Shown: positions 25,657 through 33,462 of the stretch, piece after piece
How the letters are laid out: every line of letters begins with the position of its first letter
Numbering within the stretch: position 1 is the first letter of the stretch
From: Mesorhizobium sp. B4-1-3
GTDB taxonomy: Bacteria > Pseudomonadota > Alphaproteobacteria > Rhizobiales > Rhizobiaceae
NCBI RefSeq assembly: GCF_006439355.1
Contig: NZ_VFTG01000041.1
Coordinates: forward strand, 1-33,462
Length of the DNA: 33,462 nucleotides
Direction: 5' to 3'
The notes under the pieces: generated by a model
The model's input: the letters and a program-made list of their open reading frames with translations, nothing else
Told to the model about the DNA's origin: nothing
Database searches by the model: none
Program-made: the position numbers and the translations under genes

Positions 25657-26514
25657 TCAGGCCGTATTGTTCGCGCTGTCGCCGCCCGTCACGTCATAGG
25701 TCGCGCCTGAAACCATGCAGGCATCGTCGCTGGCGAGAAAGACGACAGCGGGTGCGACGGCTTCAGGCGGCAGCCAAGGCACGCCGAACGGCGACTTCGC
25801 AGTCAGCTTCTGCTTTGCCTCGTCTTCCAGTTTCTCAAGTGGTTCGGAATTGTCGAGATCGTCGATGGCCTGCGCGTAGCGCTGACGATGGCGGGTGAGC
25901 GGCGTGTCGATCAGACCCGGGATTACGGCATTGACCGTGATACCGTACTGCCCCAACTCGAGGGCGGCTGATTTCATCAGGCCAATGATTCCCCATTTCG
26001 AGGCTGAGTACGCCGCACCATATTTGGTGCCATGCTGCCCTTGCGTCGATGAGGTGACGATGATGCGACCGCCACCGTTCTTGACCAGATGGGGCGCTAC
26101 CGCTCGGATGGCGTTGCAGGTGCCGGTGAGATTGACGTCGATCTGGTCGTGCCAGTCGGCGTCCTCCATTTCGAGTATCGGCTTGAAAGCCTGAATGCCG
26201 GCATTGGCGAAGAGAATGTCGATCTTGCCGAAAGCCTCGGTCGTCCATGCGGCCGCTTCACGCAACGCCGCTATCCCGCTGGTCGAGCGGGCGAGCTGTC
26301 CATTTCCGCCCGCCGCTTCGACGAGCCGTCCGGTTTCATCGAGTTCGGCCGGTGTTGCCGGCTCGACCTCAAGCGTTCGGCTAACCGGGCCGGCGATGTC
26401 AATGCCGATGACCGTTGCACCCTCGCGCCCAAACGCCACGGCTGTTGCCCGGCCGATGCCGCGCGCCGCCCCCGTAACGATGGCGATTTTGCCCGCAAGT
26501 CGTTTTGATGACAT
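25657..26514 (-). CDS. SDR-family NAD(P)-dependent oxidoreductase
   Basis: A 285-residue classical short-chain dehydrogenase/reductase. It has the cofactor motif TGAARGIG (residues 14-21), NAG (104-106), active-site Ser155/156 and YSASK (Tyr169, Lys173), and the C-terminal GGDSANNT. An insertion of about 30 residues after the second strand (AGPVSRTLEVEPATPAELDETGRLVEAAG) is longer than in typical SDRs and resembles the carveol-dehydrogenase/mycofactocin-type subgroup, though this is a loose resemblance. It is the last of three co-directional genes (cupin, quinone reductase, SDR), 52 bases after its neighbour. It probably reduces or oxidises a small carbonyl compound. Confidence 0.93.
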   Translation of the reverse strand: MSSKRLAGKIAIVTGAARGIGRATAVAFGREGATVIGIDIAGPVSRTLEVEPATPAELDETGRLVEAAGGNGQLARSTSGIAALREAAAWTTEAFGKIDILFANAGIQAFKPILEMEDADWHDQIDVNLTGTCNAIRAVAPHLVKNGGGRIIVTSSTQGQHGTKYGAAYSASKWGIIGLMKSAALELGQYGITVNAVIPGLIDTPLTRHRQRYAQAIDDLDNSEPLEKLEDEAKQKLTAKSPFGVPWLPPEAVAPAVVFLASDDACMVSGATYDVTGGDSANNTA

Positions 26515-26566
26515 TCTCCTGCTCCCCAGCTCTGCGTGAGAAATCAGCCAGGTCTTGCGTCTCGAC

Positions 26567-27514
26567 CTATCGATCAGCTCCGAGGGTCAGGACCAAGCGT
26601 CCGCGCAAACCGCCTCGCTCCAACAATCGATGCGCTTCAGGTGCCTGCTCCATAGGAAGCGTCCGGGCGACTCGAAGCCTTAGTTGGCCGCGCTCGGCCA
26701 AGGTTCTCAAGTCTTCCAGCGCTGCACGATTGCACGCATAATTTGGTACGAACGTGCGCTCGGTCACGATTCCGCGTTCTTTGGCCAGCGCAGCGCCCGG
26801 AGCCGACGTGACGATCCGCCCGCCATCGCGAACGGCGCCCGCGACTGATGCGGCGATACCTGCCGTATCAACGAGTCCGTCTGCACCTTCGGGCGCTTCC
26901 TTGCGCACCAGCTCGACGAAGGATTCTCCGCGCGGCAGCACGACATCGGCTCCGAGGTCCCTGAGCAACTGCGTGTCTCGCGGAGCTGCGTCGGCGATCA
27001 CGCGAAAGCCTTGGGCTTTGGCGAGTTGAATGGCGTAGCCGCCGACGGCACCCGCGCCACCGATGACTGCCACGATGCCGTCCTCGGGAAGGTTCAGAAG
27101 ATCGAGTGCCATGCGGGCGGTCAACCCGTTCATAGGCAAGGTCGCTGCCTCGATATCGGTGGTCTCCGCCGGCGCGCGAACCACCGATTCAGCGGGCACA
27201 ACAAGATACTCGGCATAAGCGCCGTGTGTTCCGGAGACGACGGCGATCGCAATGACACGGTCGCCCACCCGAAGGTCCGTGTCGGCGCCGTCTCCGACCT
27301 GATCGACCACGCCAGCCGCCTCCATTCCCGGTACATAGGGAGGCGGAGCGTCGGACACGAAAGCCAAGCCTTGGCGCACTAACGCATCGACTGGGTTGAC
27401 CGTGGCAGCTCGGACTCGGATGCGAACCTGCCCCGGCTTAGTCTCGGGGACTGGCAGCTCCAAAAGGCGCAACACCTTGGGACCGCCGAAGTTGGTCAGT
27501 CCAACAGCTCTCAC
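26567..27514 (-). CDS. Zinc-independent MDR, quinone oxidoreductase-like
   Basis: A 315-residue medium-chain dehydrogenase/reductase of the NADPH:quinone oxidoreductase type. It has an N-terminal GroES-like domain (VPGMEAAGVVDQVG, VGDRVIA) without the zinc-binding Cys cluster of alcohol dehydrogenases, then a Rossmann fold with VIGGAGAVGGYAIQLAKAQGF. Such enzymes reduce quinones or enones with NADPH. The start is GTG at 27514, with a strong AGGAGG about 7 bases upstream, and it overlaps the cupin stop by 4 bases (GTGA), indicating coupled translation. Confidence 0.93.
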   Translation of the reverse strand: MRAVGLTNFGGPKVLRLLELPVPETKPGQVRIRVRAATVNPVDALVRQGLAFVSDAPPPYVPGMEAAGVVDQVGDGADTDLRVGDRVIAIAVVSGTHGAYAEYLVVPAESVVRAPAETTDIEAATLPMNGLTARMALDLLNLPEDGIVAVIGGAGAVGGYAIQLAKAQGFRVIADAAPRDTQLLRDLGADVVLPRGESFVELVRKEAPEGADGLVDTAGIAASVAGAVRDGGRIVTSAPGAALAKERGIVTERTFVPNYACNRAALEDLRTLAERGQLRLRVARTLPMEQAPEAHRLLERGGLRGRLVLTLGADR

Positions 27515-27969
27515 AGTCTTTCCTCCTGCCTGGGCGGCCTTTCGCCACAGACCTCATTTGATCTGTAAGGAGCGGCTCCGCAATATTGCTCGTCGGTAAC
27601 CTGCTCCAGCCAGTCGACGTTCTTACCGTCGACGTTTTCCTGCAGCGCGATGTGACTCATCGCCGAGTCCGGTGCTGCGCCATGCCAATGCTTCTCACCG
27701 GGCTCGAAGAAAACAACATCGCCCTCTTTGATCTCCTCGATTGGACCGCCCCAGCGTTGTACTCGCCCCTTTCCTGAGGTCACGATGATGACTTGGCCGA
27801 GGGGATGTGTATGCCAGGCAGTACGTGCGCCCGGCTGGAAATGGGGATGCCCACCGGTCATGCGCGAGGGCTCGTTCTGCGGGAAAAGCGGCTGCACCGA
27901 CACTGAGCCGGTGAACCAATCAGTCGGCCCTTGAAAGGGGGCCTGTGATCCTTTGCGGTAGAATTTCAT
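27511..27969 (-). CDS. Cupin-domain protein, (R)-mandelonitrile lyase-like group
   Basis: A 152-residue single cupin. The metal-binding motif lies in ARTAWHTHPLGQ, where the two His of WHTH and the downstream Gln/Glu position are ligands, and the second motif supplies HWHGA. The SVSVQPLF...RMTGGHPHFQPGA lead-in is typical of the group annotated as bacterial manganese cupin hydroxynitrile lyases, but many relatives have other or unknown roles. The start at 27969 has AGGA about 9 bases upstream; the frame extends to 28008 without a better site. First gene of a three-gene operon with MDR and SDR. Confidence 0.88.
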   Translation of the reverse strand: MKFYRKGSQAPFQGPTDWFTGSVSVQPLFPQNEPSRMTGGHPHFQPGARTAWHTHPLGQVIIVTSGKGRVQRWGGPIEEIKEGDVVFFEPGEKHWHGAAPDSAMSHIALQENVDGKNVDWLEQVTDEQYCGAAPYRSNEVCGERPPRQEERL

Positions 27970-28246
27970 GGATCTGCTTCCTCTCGCGGATGACCAACAT
28001 GCGTCCACGCCAAAATATCCCTCCTATGCTCAGCGCGGTAGCGGCGTTAATCTTCACGGGGCGATGAGCAGAGTTCAGCAATGAACCCGAAGCGGAATAT
28101 TCCCAATTGCTTCGCGCTCGTGATCGTCGACAATATGTTTGTTGAAAAGGAAACGGGCAGAAAGGGTTCTCCGGCTTCCGGCCACCGGTCCGCAGTTCGT
28201 CCTACTTCAGTCTCTCGTTTTGTCCGATTTTCACGTCTTGTTTAAT

Positions 28247-29155
28247 TTATAGCCCCATCGGCCGCAGCTCGCGTATGAGATCGATCAAAAGACGGAGCCC
28301 CGTCGGCACTTGGCGGCGGCTCGAATAGTAGATGTGGAAACCATCGCCCATAGATGCCCAGTCCGAGAGCACCAGGCGCAGCCGTCCGTCCGCCACATAA
28401 GGGGCGACCAGCGGTTCTGGGAAATACATGAGGCCAACGCCACCGAGGACGGCGACAAGTCCGGTGTCCGCGAGATCCACGGTGATCGATGTCGGCACAG
28501 TGATCTGCAATTCCTCTCCGTCGTGCTCGAACTCCCATCGATAGACCCGATCATCGCCGAGCCGATTGCTGATGCATCGGTGTTGAAGCAGATCGTTGGG
28601 ATGTTCTGGAACGCCGAACCGCTCGAGATATTCAGGCGATCCTGCCACCACCCAGCGCACGTCTGCCGACAGCCGTTGAGCGATCATGTCCTCCGGCACC
28701 GTGCCACCGTACCGAATGCCGGCGTCGAAGCCTGCATCCGTCACATCCACCATGCGATTACTGGCGACGATATCGAGTTCGACATCAGGATAGCGTTCCG
28801 CGAATTCGGGCAGTACGGGGGCCAGCAGCAAATTGGCCGCTTCGACAGCGACGTTCAGCCGGATGCGGCCGGTTGGAGCATCGCGAAAGCGGTTGAGTGT
28901 CTCGATCGCGGTGTCGATCACCTCGAACGGCTCACCGATGGCTGCGGCGAGAGCTTCCCCGGCGGCGGTGAGCGTGACGCTCTTGGTCGTCCGGTTCAGG
29001 AGCCGGACCCCAAGGCGGCCCTCCAGCCCCTTGAGCGCGTGGCTCAACGCTGACGCGCTTACGCCGATTTCGATTGCGGCGCGGCTGAAGCTTCGATGCC
29101 TCGCAATCGCCAGAAAGTAGGTCAGATCGGCGATGTCGGCGCGATTGCTTTGCAT
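28247..29155 (-). CDS. LysR-family transcriptional regulator
   Basis: A 302-residue LysR regulator. The winged helix-turn-helix spans about residues 5-65 (YFLAIARHRSFSRAAIEIGVSASALSHALKGLE), followed by a linker helix and the periplasmic-binding-protein-like effector domain from about residue 92 (TGRIRLNVAVEAANLLLAPVL). It belongs to the CrgA-like group with a PSxL/SASALS recognition helix. It is divergent from an aldo-keto reductase gene across 449 bases and upstream of the cupin operon in the same direction, and is the likely regulator of one or both. The effector is unknown. Confidence 0.94.
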   Translation of the reverse strand: MQSNRADIADLTYFLAIARHRSFSRAAIEIGVSASALSHALKGLEGRLGVRLLNRTTKSVTLTAAGEALAAAIGEPFEVIDTAIETLNRFRDAPTGRIRLNVAVEAANLLLAPVLPEFAERYPDVELDIVASNRMVDVTDAGFDAGIRYGGTVPEDMIAQRLSADVRWVVAGSPEYLERFGVPEHPNDLLQHRCISNRLGDDRVYRWEFEHDGEELQITVPTSITVDLADTGLVAVLGGVGLMYFPEPLVAPYVADGRLRLVLSDWASMGDGFHIYYSSRRQVPTGLRLLIDLIRELRPMGL

Positions 29156-29604
29156 GTTACGCTCTTTCGTCAGTACCGGTCATCTTCGCATTCCCCTCGT
29201 CGAAACCCCTCTACCCGATCGAACCGAGACAGGCCCCGTCCGACGCTCATTGCGCGGGGGCCACCGCTCACGCCCCTCCGACACTGCGCTCCTCCGACAG
29301 GAGTGACTATGAAGACGCTCCGTGGCGGATAGCGATGCTGCGCAGCGGTCAAAACCGACCGATGCGAAGTCGAGTCGACGTCCCCTATCGCTTCGCTCAT
29401 TTCAACGCTGCTGAATTGTTCTCACAAGACCATGCAACAGACTCCGGTAACTGAATCGCCGACTCCGGTTTAGGGTGCGCTCCCGAGACGGACCTCGGGC
29501 GACCCATGCAAATTTGTGTCGCGAGATGTTCCCAGCCGAGTTGTTCGCATGTCGGATACTCCATGCTGGAAATCTCTCTCCAAGACTGACGAAGGAAAAG
29601 TGCT
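29156..29604. promoter_or_regulatory. Divergent regulatory region between the lysR and aldo-keto reductase genes
   Basis: This 449-base gap holds no supportable gene and should contain both promoters and the LysR binding sites. Two dyads stand out: GGTC-N6-GACC at 29347-29360 and the odd palindrome GTCGA-G-TCGAC at 29370-29380. I cannot tell which, if either, is the operator; no clear ATC-N9-GAT or T-N11-A box was singled out. Confidence 0.4.
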
Positions 29605-30591
29605 ATGCAATATGCTCATCTGGGACGTTCGGGGCTGAAAGTAAGCCGTCTTTGCCTGGGCACGATGAACTTCGGGGAGATGACCGACGAGTCGACCAGC
29701 TTTCAGATTCTGGATGCGGCCGTGGAGTCCGGGATCAACTTCGTCGATACCGCTGATGTCTATGGCGGCCCGCAGTCCCCCGACATGGAGAAAGGCTTCG
29801 GCGTCTCCGAGGAAATCATCGGGCGATGGATGGCAGAGCGCGGGAGCCGCAACGGCATCGTGCTCGCAACCAAGGTCTACCAGCCGATGGGCCTCGGCCC
29901 GAACGATCGCCGGCTATCGGCGCTTCATATCCGGCGCGCTTGCGAGGACAGTCTGCGACGTTTGAAGACCGATCACATCGATCTGTACCAGATGCACCAC
30001 ATCGACCGCTTCACGCCTTGGGAAGAAATCTGGCAGGCGATGGAACTTCTAGTGCAGCAGGGAAAGGTCATCTACGTCGGCAGCAGCAACTTCGCGGGAT
30101 GGGACATCGCAACGGCCCAGGGTGCGGCGAGCCGGCGCCATCTCATGGGTCTCATAGCCGAGCAGAGCCTCTACAATCTGTCGGTTCGGACCATCGAACT
30201 CGAAGTGATCCCGGCCTGCCGCCACTATGGCCTCGGCCTCATCCCCTGGAGCCCGCTCGGCGGTGGCCTGCTGGGTGGCGTCTTGCAGAATGCTGCGTCG
30301 GGACGCCGGGCGCGTCCGGCGATGAAGGAGAAGATCGAGCGGTATCGCCCGCAACTCGAGGCGTATGAAGCATTGTGCGACGACCTTGGCGAGCGGCCGG
30401 CCGATGTCGCCCTCGCGTGGCTGCTGCACAATCCTGTGGTCACGGCGCCGCTGGTCGGGCCGCGCACGATCGAACAGCTCACGCAGACGCTGCGCGCTGC
30501 GGAAATCTCGCTCTCAGACGACACCATGCGGTGCCTCGATGAGATCTGGCCCGGTCCCGGCGGAGAAGCGCCGCAAGCCTATGCCTGGTAA
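29605..30591 (+). CDS. Cytoplasmic aldo/keto reductase
   Basis: A 328-residue NADPH-dependent aldo/keto reductase with the (beta/alpha)8 fold. The catalytic tetrad is Asp48, Tyr53, Lys90 and His131 (DTADVYGG, LATKVY, DLYQMHHID). It has no signal peptide, in contrast to the second reductase downstream. The length and the GGGLLGG segment around residue 218 suggest the group of YajO/Gcy-like, voltage-channel-beta-like enzymes. AAGGAAA precedes the ATG by about 7 bases. It is divergent from the lysR gene, the classical layout for a LysR target. Confidence 0.95.
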   Translation: MQYAHLGRSGLKVSRLCLGTMNFGEMTDESTSFQILDAAVESGINFVDTADVYGGPQSPDMEKGFGVSEEIIGRWMAERGSRNGIVLATKVYQPMGLGPNDRRLSALHIRRACEDSLRRLKTDHIDLYQMHHIDRFTPWEEIWQAMELLVQQGKVIYVGSSNFAGWDIATAQGAASRRHLMGLIAEQSLYNLSVRTIELEVIPACRHYGLGLIPWSPLGGGLLGGVLQNAASGRRARPAMKEKIERYRPQLEAYEALCDDLGERPADVALAWLLHNPVVTAPLVGPRTIEQLTQTLRAAEISLSDDTMRCLDEIWPGPGGEAPQAYAW

Positions 30592-30641
30592 CTGTTCTCC
30601 AGCATCTCAGGCTCGCATTCTTGAAGATGTTCAAAATAAAC

Positions 30642-30657
30642 GGAACCGCATGGTTCC
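30642..30657. promoter_or_regulatory. Perfect inverted repeat GGAACC-GCAT-GGTTCC, candidate operator
   Basis: A 16-base dyad flanked symmetrically by A/T (AAAT on the left, ATTT on the right) stands in a 247-base gap 51 bases after one reductase gene and about 180 bases before the next. The symmetry and length resemble TetR-type operators. A short terminator for the upstream gene is the alternative, but only a weak T-run follows. Confidence 0.45.
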
Positions 30658-30838
30658 ATTTGACCAATATCGCGGAATACGAGCTTTTCGATTTACATCG
30701 GCCGATTGACCCGATCACGGGACAGGCTGCGCATCATGAGCGCTCTTCAAAAGTCCATGCAGCATTCCAGGGGTAACCGCGTTTCCTCCCACGCGCTAAA
30801 TTCTACGATGAAGGCTGGAACAATAAGGGAGACCGCTA

Positions 30839-32011
30839 ATGACGCATTCCCCCGGAATGGACGATTCAGCTCCCCGTCGGGGCGATACCAGCCGGCGCGC
30901 GGTTCTTGGCGCCGGCCTTGGACTTGCAGCCGCCTCGCTCATGAATGCCGGAAACGCTTTCGCTCAAGGCTCTGGTGCCGGCGGACAGAGCCGCGACGCC
31001 GCAATTCCACGAAGGGAGAAGTCGATGGACAGCCGCAAACTTGGGAATCTGGAGGTGTCAGCTATCGGCATGGGCTGTTTGCCGCTGGTCGGCTACTATG
31101 GCAACGGACCGCGGGATCGCAAGGCGAGCGTAGCGCTCATTCGCGCGGCATTCGAGCAGGGTGTGACGTTTTTCGACACCGCTGAGGTCTATGGACCGCA
31201 TCTTAGCGAAGAGTTTGTCGGCGAAGCCCTTGCTCCGATTCGCGATCAGGTCGTGATCGCCACCAAATTTGGCTTCGGCGTCGAGGAAGGCCAGCCGACC
31301 GCGCTGAACAGCCAGCCGGACCATCTGCGACGCGCCGTCGATGGCTCGCTCAAACGGCTGAAGACCGACCACATCGATCTGCTCTATCAGCATCGTCCCG
31401 ATCCCAAGGTGCCGATCGAGGAGGTCGCCGGCACGGTCAAGGATCTGATCCAAGCCGGAAAAGTGAAGCACTGGGGCCTCTCGGAGGCGAGCGCCGCCAC
31501 CATCCGCCGCGCCCATGCCGTCCTGCCGGTCAGCGCTGTAGAAAGCGAATACGCCATCTGGTGGCGCGAGCCGGAAACCCGGATATTTCCTACGCTCGAG
31601 GAACTCGGGATTGGCTTCGTGCCCTACTGTCCGATGGGCCGCAGCTTTTTCGCCGGCGCTGTCAATGCCGCCAGTCGTTTCGACTCGACTGATCGCCGCC
31701 ATAACCTGCCGCGCTTTGCGCCCGAGGCGCTGCCGAAGAATCTGGCCCTCTACGACTACGTCCGGAGCTGGGCCGAGCGAAAGAACACCACGCCGGCGCA
31801 ATTCGCCCTTGCGTGGGTTCTGGCGCAGCAGCCTTGGATCGTCCCGATCCCCGGCACGACGCAATACATGCATTTGGCCGAGAACGTCGGCGCTGCCACC
31901 GTGCATCTGACAGCCGGCGATCTCAGGGAGTTCGATGCCGGTGCGGCCAAGATAGCCTTGGTCGGCGGCCGCGCGGACCCGTTCACCGAAAGCCAGTTCG
32001 ACCACGCATAA
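30839..32011 (+). CDS. Aldo/keto reductase with twin-arginine signal
   Basis: A 390-residue aldo/keto reductase, about 60 residues longer than cytoplasmic relatives because of a Tat signal: Arg19-Arg20 in DTSRRAVLGAGLGLAAASLM, cleavage likely after AFA at 42. The mature enzyme begins near Met63 (MDSRKLGNLEVSAIGMGC) with tetrad Asp113, Tyr118, Lys143 and His185. The overall form fits the YakC/AKR13 group. Export of an NADPH enzyme is unusual; Tat could carry it folded with its cofactor, but how NADPH would be regenerated outside is unclear. GGGAG precedes the ATG by 8 bases. It heads a run of four same-direction genes, two of which also encode export signals. Confidence 0.92.
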   Translation: MTHSPGMDDSAPRRGDTSRRAVLGAGLGLAAASLMNAGNAFAQGSGAGGQSRDAAIPRREKSMDSRKLGNLEVSAIGMGCLPLVGYYGNGPRDRKASVALIRAAFEQGVTFFDTAEVYGPHLSEEFVGEALAPIRDQVVIATKFGFGVEEGQPTALNSQPDHLRRAVDGSLKRLKTDHIDLLYQHRPDPKVPIEEVAGTVKDLIQAGKVKHWGLSEASAATIRRAHAVLPVSAVESEYAIWWREPETRIFPTLEELGIGFVPYCPMGRSFFAGAVNAASRFDSTDRRHNLPRFAPEALPKNLALYDYVRSWAERKNTTPAQFALAWVLAQQPWIVPIPGTTQYMHLAENVGAATVHLTAGDLREFDAGAAKIALVGGRADPFTESQFDHA

Positions 32012-32099
32012 GGGAGGCGTCATCCACGCCGCTCGTGGCCTCGCCCCGAGCAACCGCCCCCACGCCAGAGTGTATGGATACTATCGCCGGAAGGCCGAC

Positions 32100-32876
32100 A
32101 TGAAACGCTTCATCGCCCCTCTATTAGGAGTTATCGCCATGACCACCACCGCACACGCTCAGCAGCCCAATCCCGAGGGTCGCCGCTTCACGCCGGATCA
32201 GGTCCGGTCCGTAGCGCCGGCCCTGGAGCAATACACGCAGAACCGCCTTTACGGTGATGTCTGGAAGCGGCCGGGCCTGAACCGGCGCGATCGCAGCCTG
32301 GTCACGATTGCCGCTCTGATTGCTCGCGGCGAGGCCGGCGCGCTCAATTACTACGCCGACCAGGCGCTTGAGAATGGCGTGAAGCCCGCCGAGATTGCGG
32401 AGACGATCACGCATCTCGCTTACTATTCTGGCTGGGGCAAGGCGATGGCGGCCATCGGCCCTGTCAGCGAGGTTTTCGCCAAGCGTGGCATCGGCGCAGA
32501 TCAGCTTCCGAAGGTGGACCCGACGCCTCTGCCGCTGGACGAGAAGGCCGAGGCCGATCGGGCGACCAGGGTCGGGGATCAGTTCGGCAAGGTTGCGCCC
32601 GGCCTCGTGCAGTACACCACGGACTATCTCTTCCGTGACCTGTGGCTGCGCCCGGATCTTGCGCCACGCGACCGAAGCCTCATCACCGTCGCCGCGCTGA
32701 TCTCGGTCGGACAGGTCGAGCAGATCACGTTCCATCTGAATAAAGCGATGGATAACGGACTGACCGAAGAGCAGGCCGCCGAGGTTATCACGCATCTTGC
32801 CTTTTACGCGGGCTGGCCCAACGCCATGTCGGCCCTGCCGGTGGCGAAGGCAGTTTTCGAAAAGCGGCGCGGTTAA
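32100..32876 (+). CDS. Exported protein with two carboxymuconolactone decarboxylase domains
   Basis: A 258-residue protein with a Sec signal (MKRFIAPLLGVIAMTTTAHA) and two tandem CMD/AhpD-like domains at about 35-130 and 150-250, each with the RDRSL(V/I)T(I/V)AALI and ITHLA(Y/F)Y(S/A)GW motifs. It has no cysteine at all, so the AhpD-type CxxC peroxidase-reductase chemistry is impossible; it is of the gamma-carboxymuconolactone decarboxylase type. The ATG at 32100 is chosen for GGAAGG upstream and the signal peptide; a GTG at 32070 is less likely. It lies 88 bases after the Tat reductase. The substrate is unknown. Confidence 0.93.
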   Translation: MKRFIAPLLGVIAMTTTAHAQQPNPEGRRFTPDQVRSVAPALEQYTQNRLYGDVWKRPGLNRRDRSLVTIAALIARGEAGALNYYADQALENGVKPAEIAETITHLAYYSGWGKAMAAIGPVSEVFAKRGIGADQLPKVDPTPLPLDEKAEADRATRVGDQFGKVAPGLVQYTTDYLFRDLWLRPDLAPRDRSLITVAALISVGQVEQITFHLNKAMDNGLTEEQAAEVITHLAFYAGWPNAMSALPVAKAVFEKRRG

Positions 32877-32935
32877 GTCTATCGGGTGGCGCGGCTCATC
32901 CTGCGCCATTTCCCGCGAACAATGTGGCGGACGCG

Positions 32936-33379
32936 ATGTCGATGACCAGAAGAACAATTCTGCTTGCAGCATCGTTCATCCTCGTTGGCGCCGCCGCCTA
33001 CAGCCAGACCGCGCAGAAGACCATGAAAATCAAGTTCACGCTCAATGGAACACCTGTGGTCGCCATTCTGGAAGACAACGCCGCCACGCGCGATTTTCTG
33101 GCTTTGCTGCCTCTCAAGGTGAAGCTCGAAGACTACGCCGCGACCGAGAAGATCGCCTACCTGCCGTCGAAACTGAGCACCCTCGGGGCGCCTTCGGCGA
33201 TCAATCCAGAAGCGGGTGACGTCACGTATTACGCGCCCTGGGGCAATCTCGCTCTGTTTCACAAGGACTTCCGCCGTTCCCCCGGCCTCGTGAAGCTCGG
33301 CCGCATCGTCGCAGGTTTCGACGCCCTCAAGGTGGCCGGCCCATCGGATATCACGATTGAGCGCGCCACAGCGCAGTGA
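32936..33379 (+). CDS. Exported cyclophilin-like fold protein
   Basis: A 147-residue protein with an N-terminal signal or anchor (MTRRTILLAASFILVGAAAYSQ) followed by a cyclophilin-like beta barrel of the DUF369/cyclophilin-like-2 type (MKIKFTLNGTPVVAILEDNAATRDFLALLPLKVKLEDYA, and YYAPWGNLALFHKDF). These are not proline isomerases by motif, and their function is not established. The twin Arg in MTRRTIL hints at Tat, but the motif is minimal. The start could be 32936 or 32942; a GTG at 32924 in frame is less likely. 59 bases after the CMD gene, probably same operon. Confidence 0.87.
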   Translation: MSMTRRTILLAASFILVGAAAYSQTAQKTMKIKFTLNGTPVVAILEDNAATRDFLALLPLKVKLEDYAATEKIAYLPSKLSTLGAPSAINPEAGDVTYYAPWGNLALFHKDFRRSPGLVKLGRIVAGFDALKVAGPSDITIERATAQ

Positions 33380-33410
33380 ACGGGATGACCGGCCGATAAA
33401 GGAAACCGCT

Positions 33411-33462
33411 ATGACTACCTGGTCAAAGGATGAACTCGATCGGATAGCCGCCACCGACGATC
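33411..33462 (+). CDS. DUF2255-like protein, 5' end only (cut by window end)
   Basis: The first 17 codons (MTTWSKDELDRIAATDD) run off the window. This opening matches the usual start of DUF2255 proteins, small proteins with a split-barrel-like fold and unknown role. GGAAA lies 6 bases upstream of the ATG. It is 31 bases after the cyclophilin-like gene and in the same direction. No signal peptide is visible, so unlike the previous three products it appears cytoplasmic. Confidence 0.65.
   Translation, partial: MTTWSKDELDRIAATDD

Noticed and set aside
28081..28245. Short plus-strand open frame of about 54 codons (MNPKRNIPNCFALVIV...)
   Set aside because: There is no ribosome site and no recognised similarity; it sits in the gap between the cupin and lysR genes and could be chance.
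30706..31185. Plus-strand frame overlapping the Tat reductase start
   Set aside because: It is an out-of-frame shadow of the reductase; the reductase has the ribosome site, signal and catalytic residues.

Overview
This GC-rich window looks like chromosome of a rhizobial alphaproteobacterium, most likely Mesorhizobium or a close relative. The grounds are the gene content and order (urease cluster with DUF1272 and DUF3995 genes, a NodF/NodE-like pair, an FrcK-like kinase) and rhizobial-type intergenic palindromes. The taxon is inferred from recalled family resemblance, since no search was run.

Left part, 1-10116, almost all on the minus strand: a nearly complete urease locus. In transcription order it reads ureD, ureA, a Cys-rich DUF1272 gene, a frameshifted ureJ/hupE, ureB; then two small secreted-protein genes on the opposite strand; then ureC, a six-helix membrane protein, a glutathione S-transferase, ureE, ureF, a DUF3995 membrane protein and ureG. 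A class II aldolase gene follows. UreABC form the nickel enzyme, UreDFG with UreE load nickel, and UreJ would normally import nickel but is broken here. Several non-canonical genes are joined to canonical ones by 4-base stop/start overlaps.

Middle part, 10117-18740: an acyl carrier protein plus ketosynthase pair resembling nodFE, a two-hairpin repeat element, a YghU/YfcG-type GST, a histone H1-like basic protein, a P-loop sugar/nucleoside kinase, an aldose-1-epimerase-like protein, a D-Ala-D-Ala carboxypeptidase lipoprotein, a universal stress protein and a DUF1003 membrane protein. Long nested inverted repeats separate several of these genes.

Boundary, 18741-19110: the 5' 43 bases of a tRNA-Arg(CCG) gene with a promoter-like sequence, then about 250 bases without a gene, then a complete but divergent tRNA-Arg(CCG). 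This looks like the scar or edge of an integration event.

Right part, 19386-33462, accessory in character: a Na+/H+ antiporter; a three-subunit periplasmic molybdenum oxidoreductase (paoABC type); an SDR/quinone-reductase/cupin operon; a LysR regulator divergent from an aldo-keto reductase; then a run in which a Tat-signal aldo-keto reductase, a double carboxymuconolactone-decarboxylase-domain protein and a cyclophilin-like protein all carry export signals, ending in the first codons of a DUF2255 gene. The common theme is redox detoxification of small carbonyl or aromatic compounds, much of it outside the cytoplasm. I see no integrase, transposase, CRISPR array or rRNA. The best candidates for undescribed biology are the exported AKR/CMD/cyclophilin-like cluster, the extra genes embedded in the urease operon, and the split/duplicated tRNA-Arg junction.
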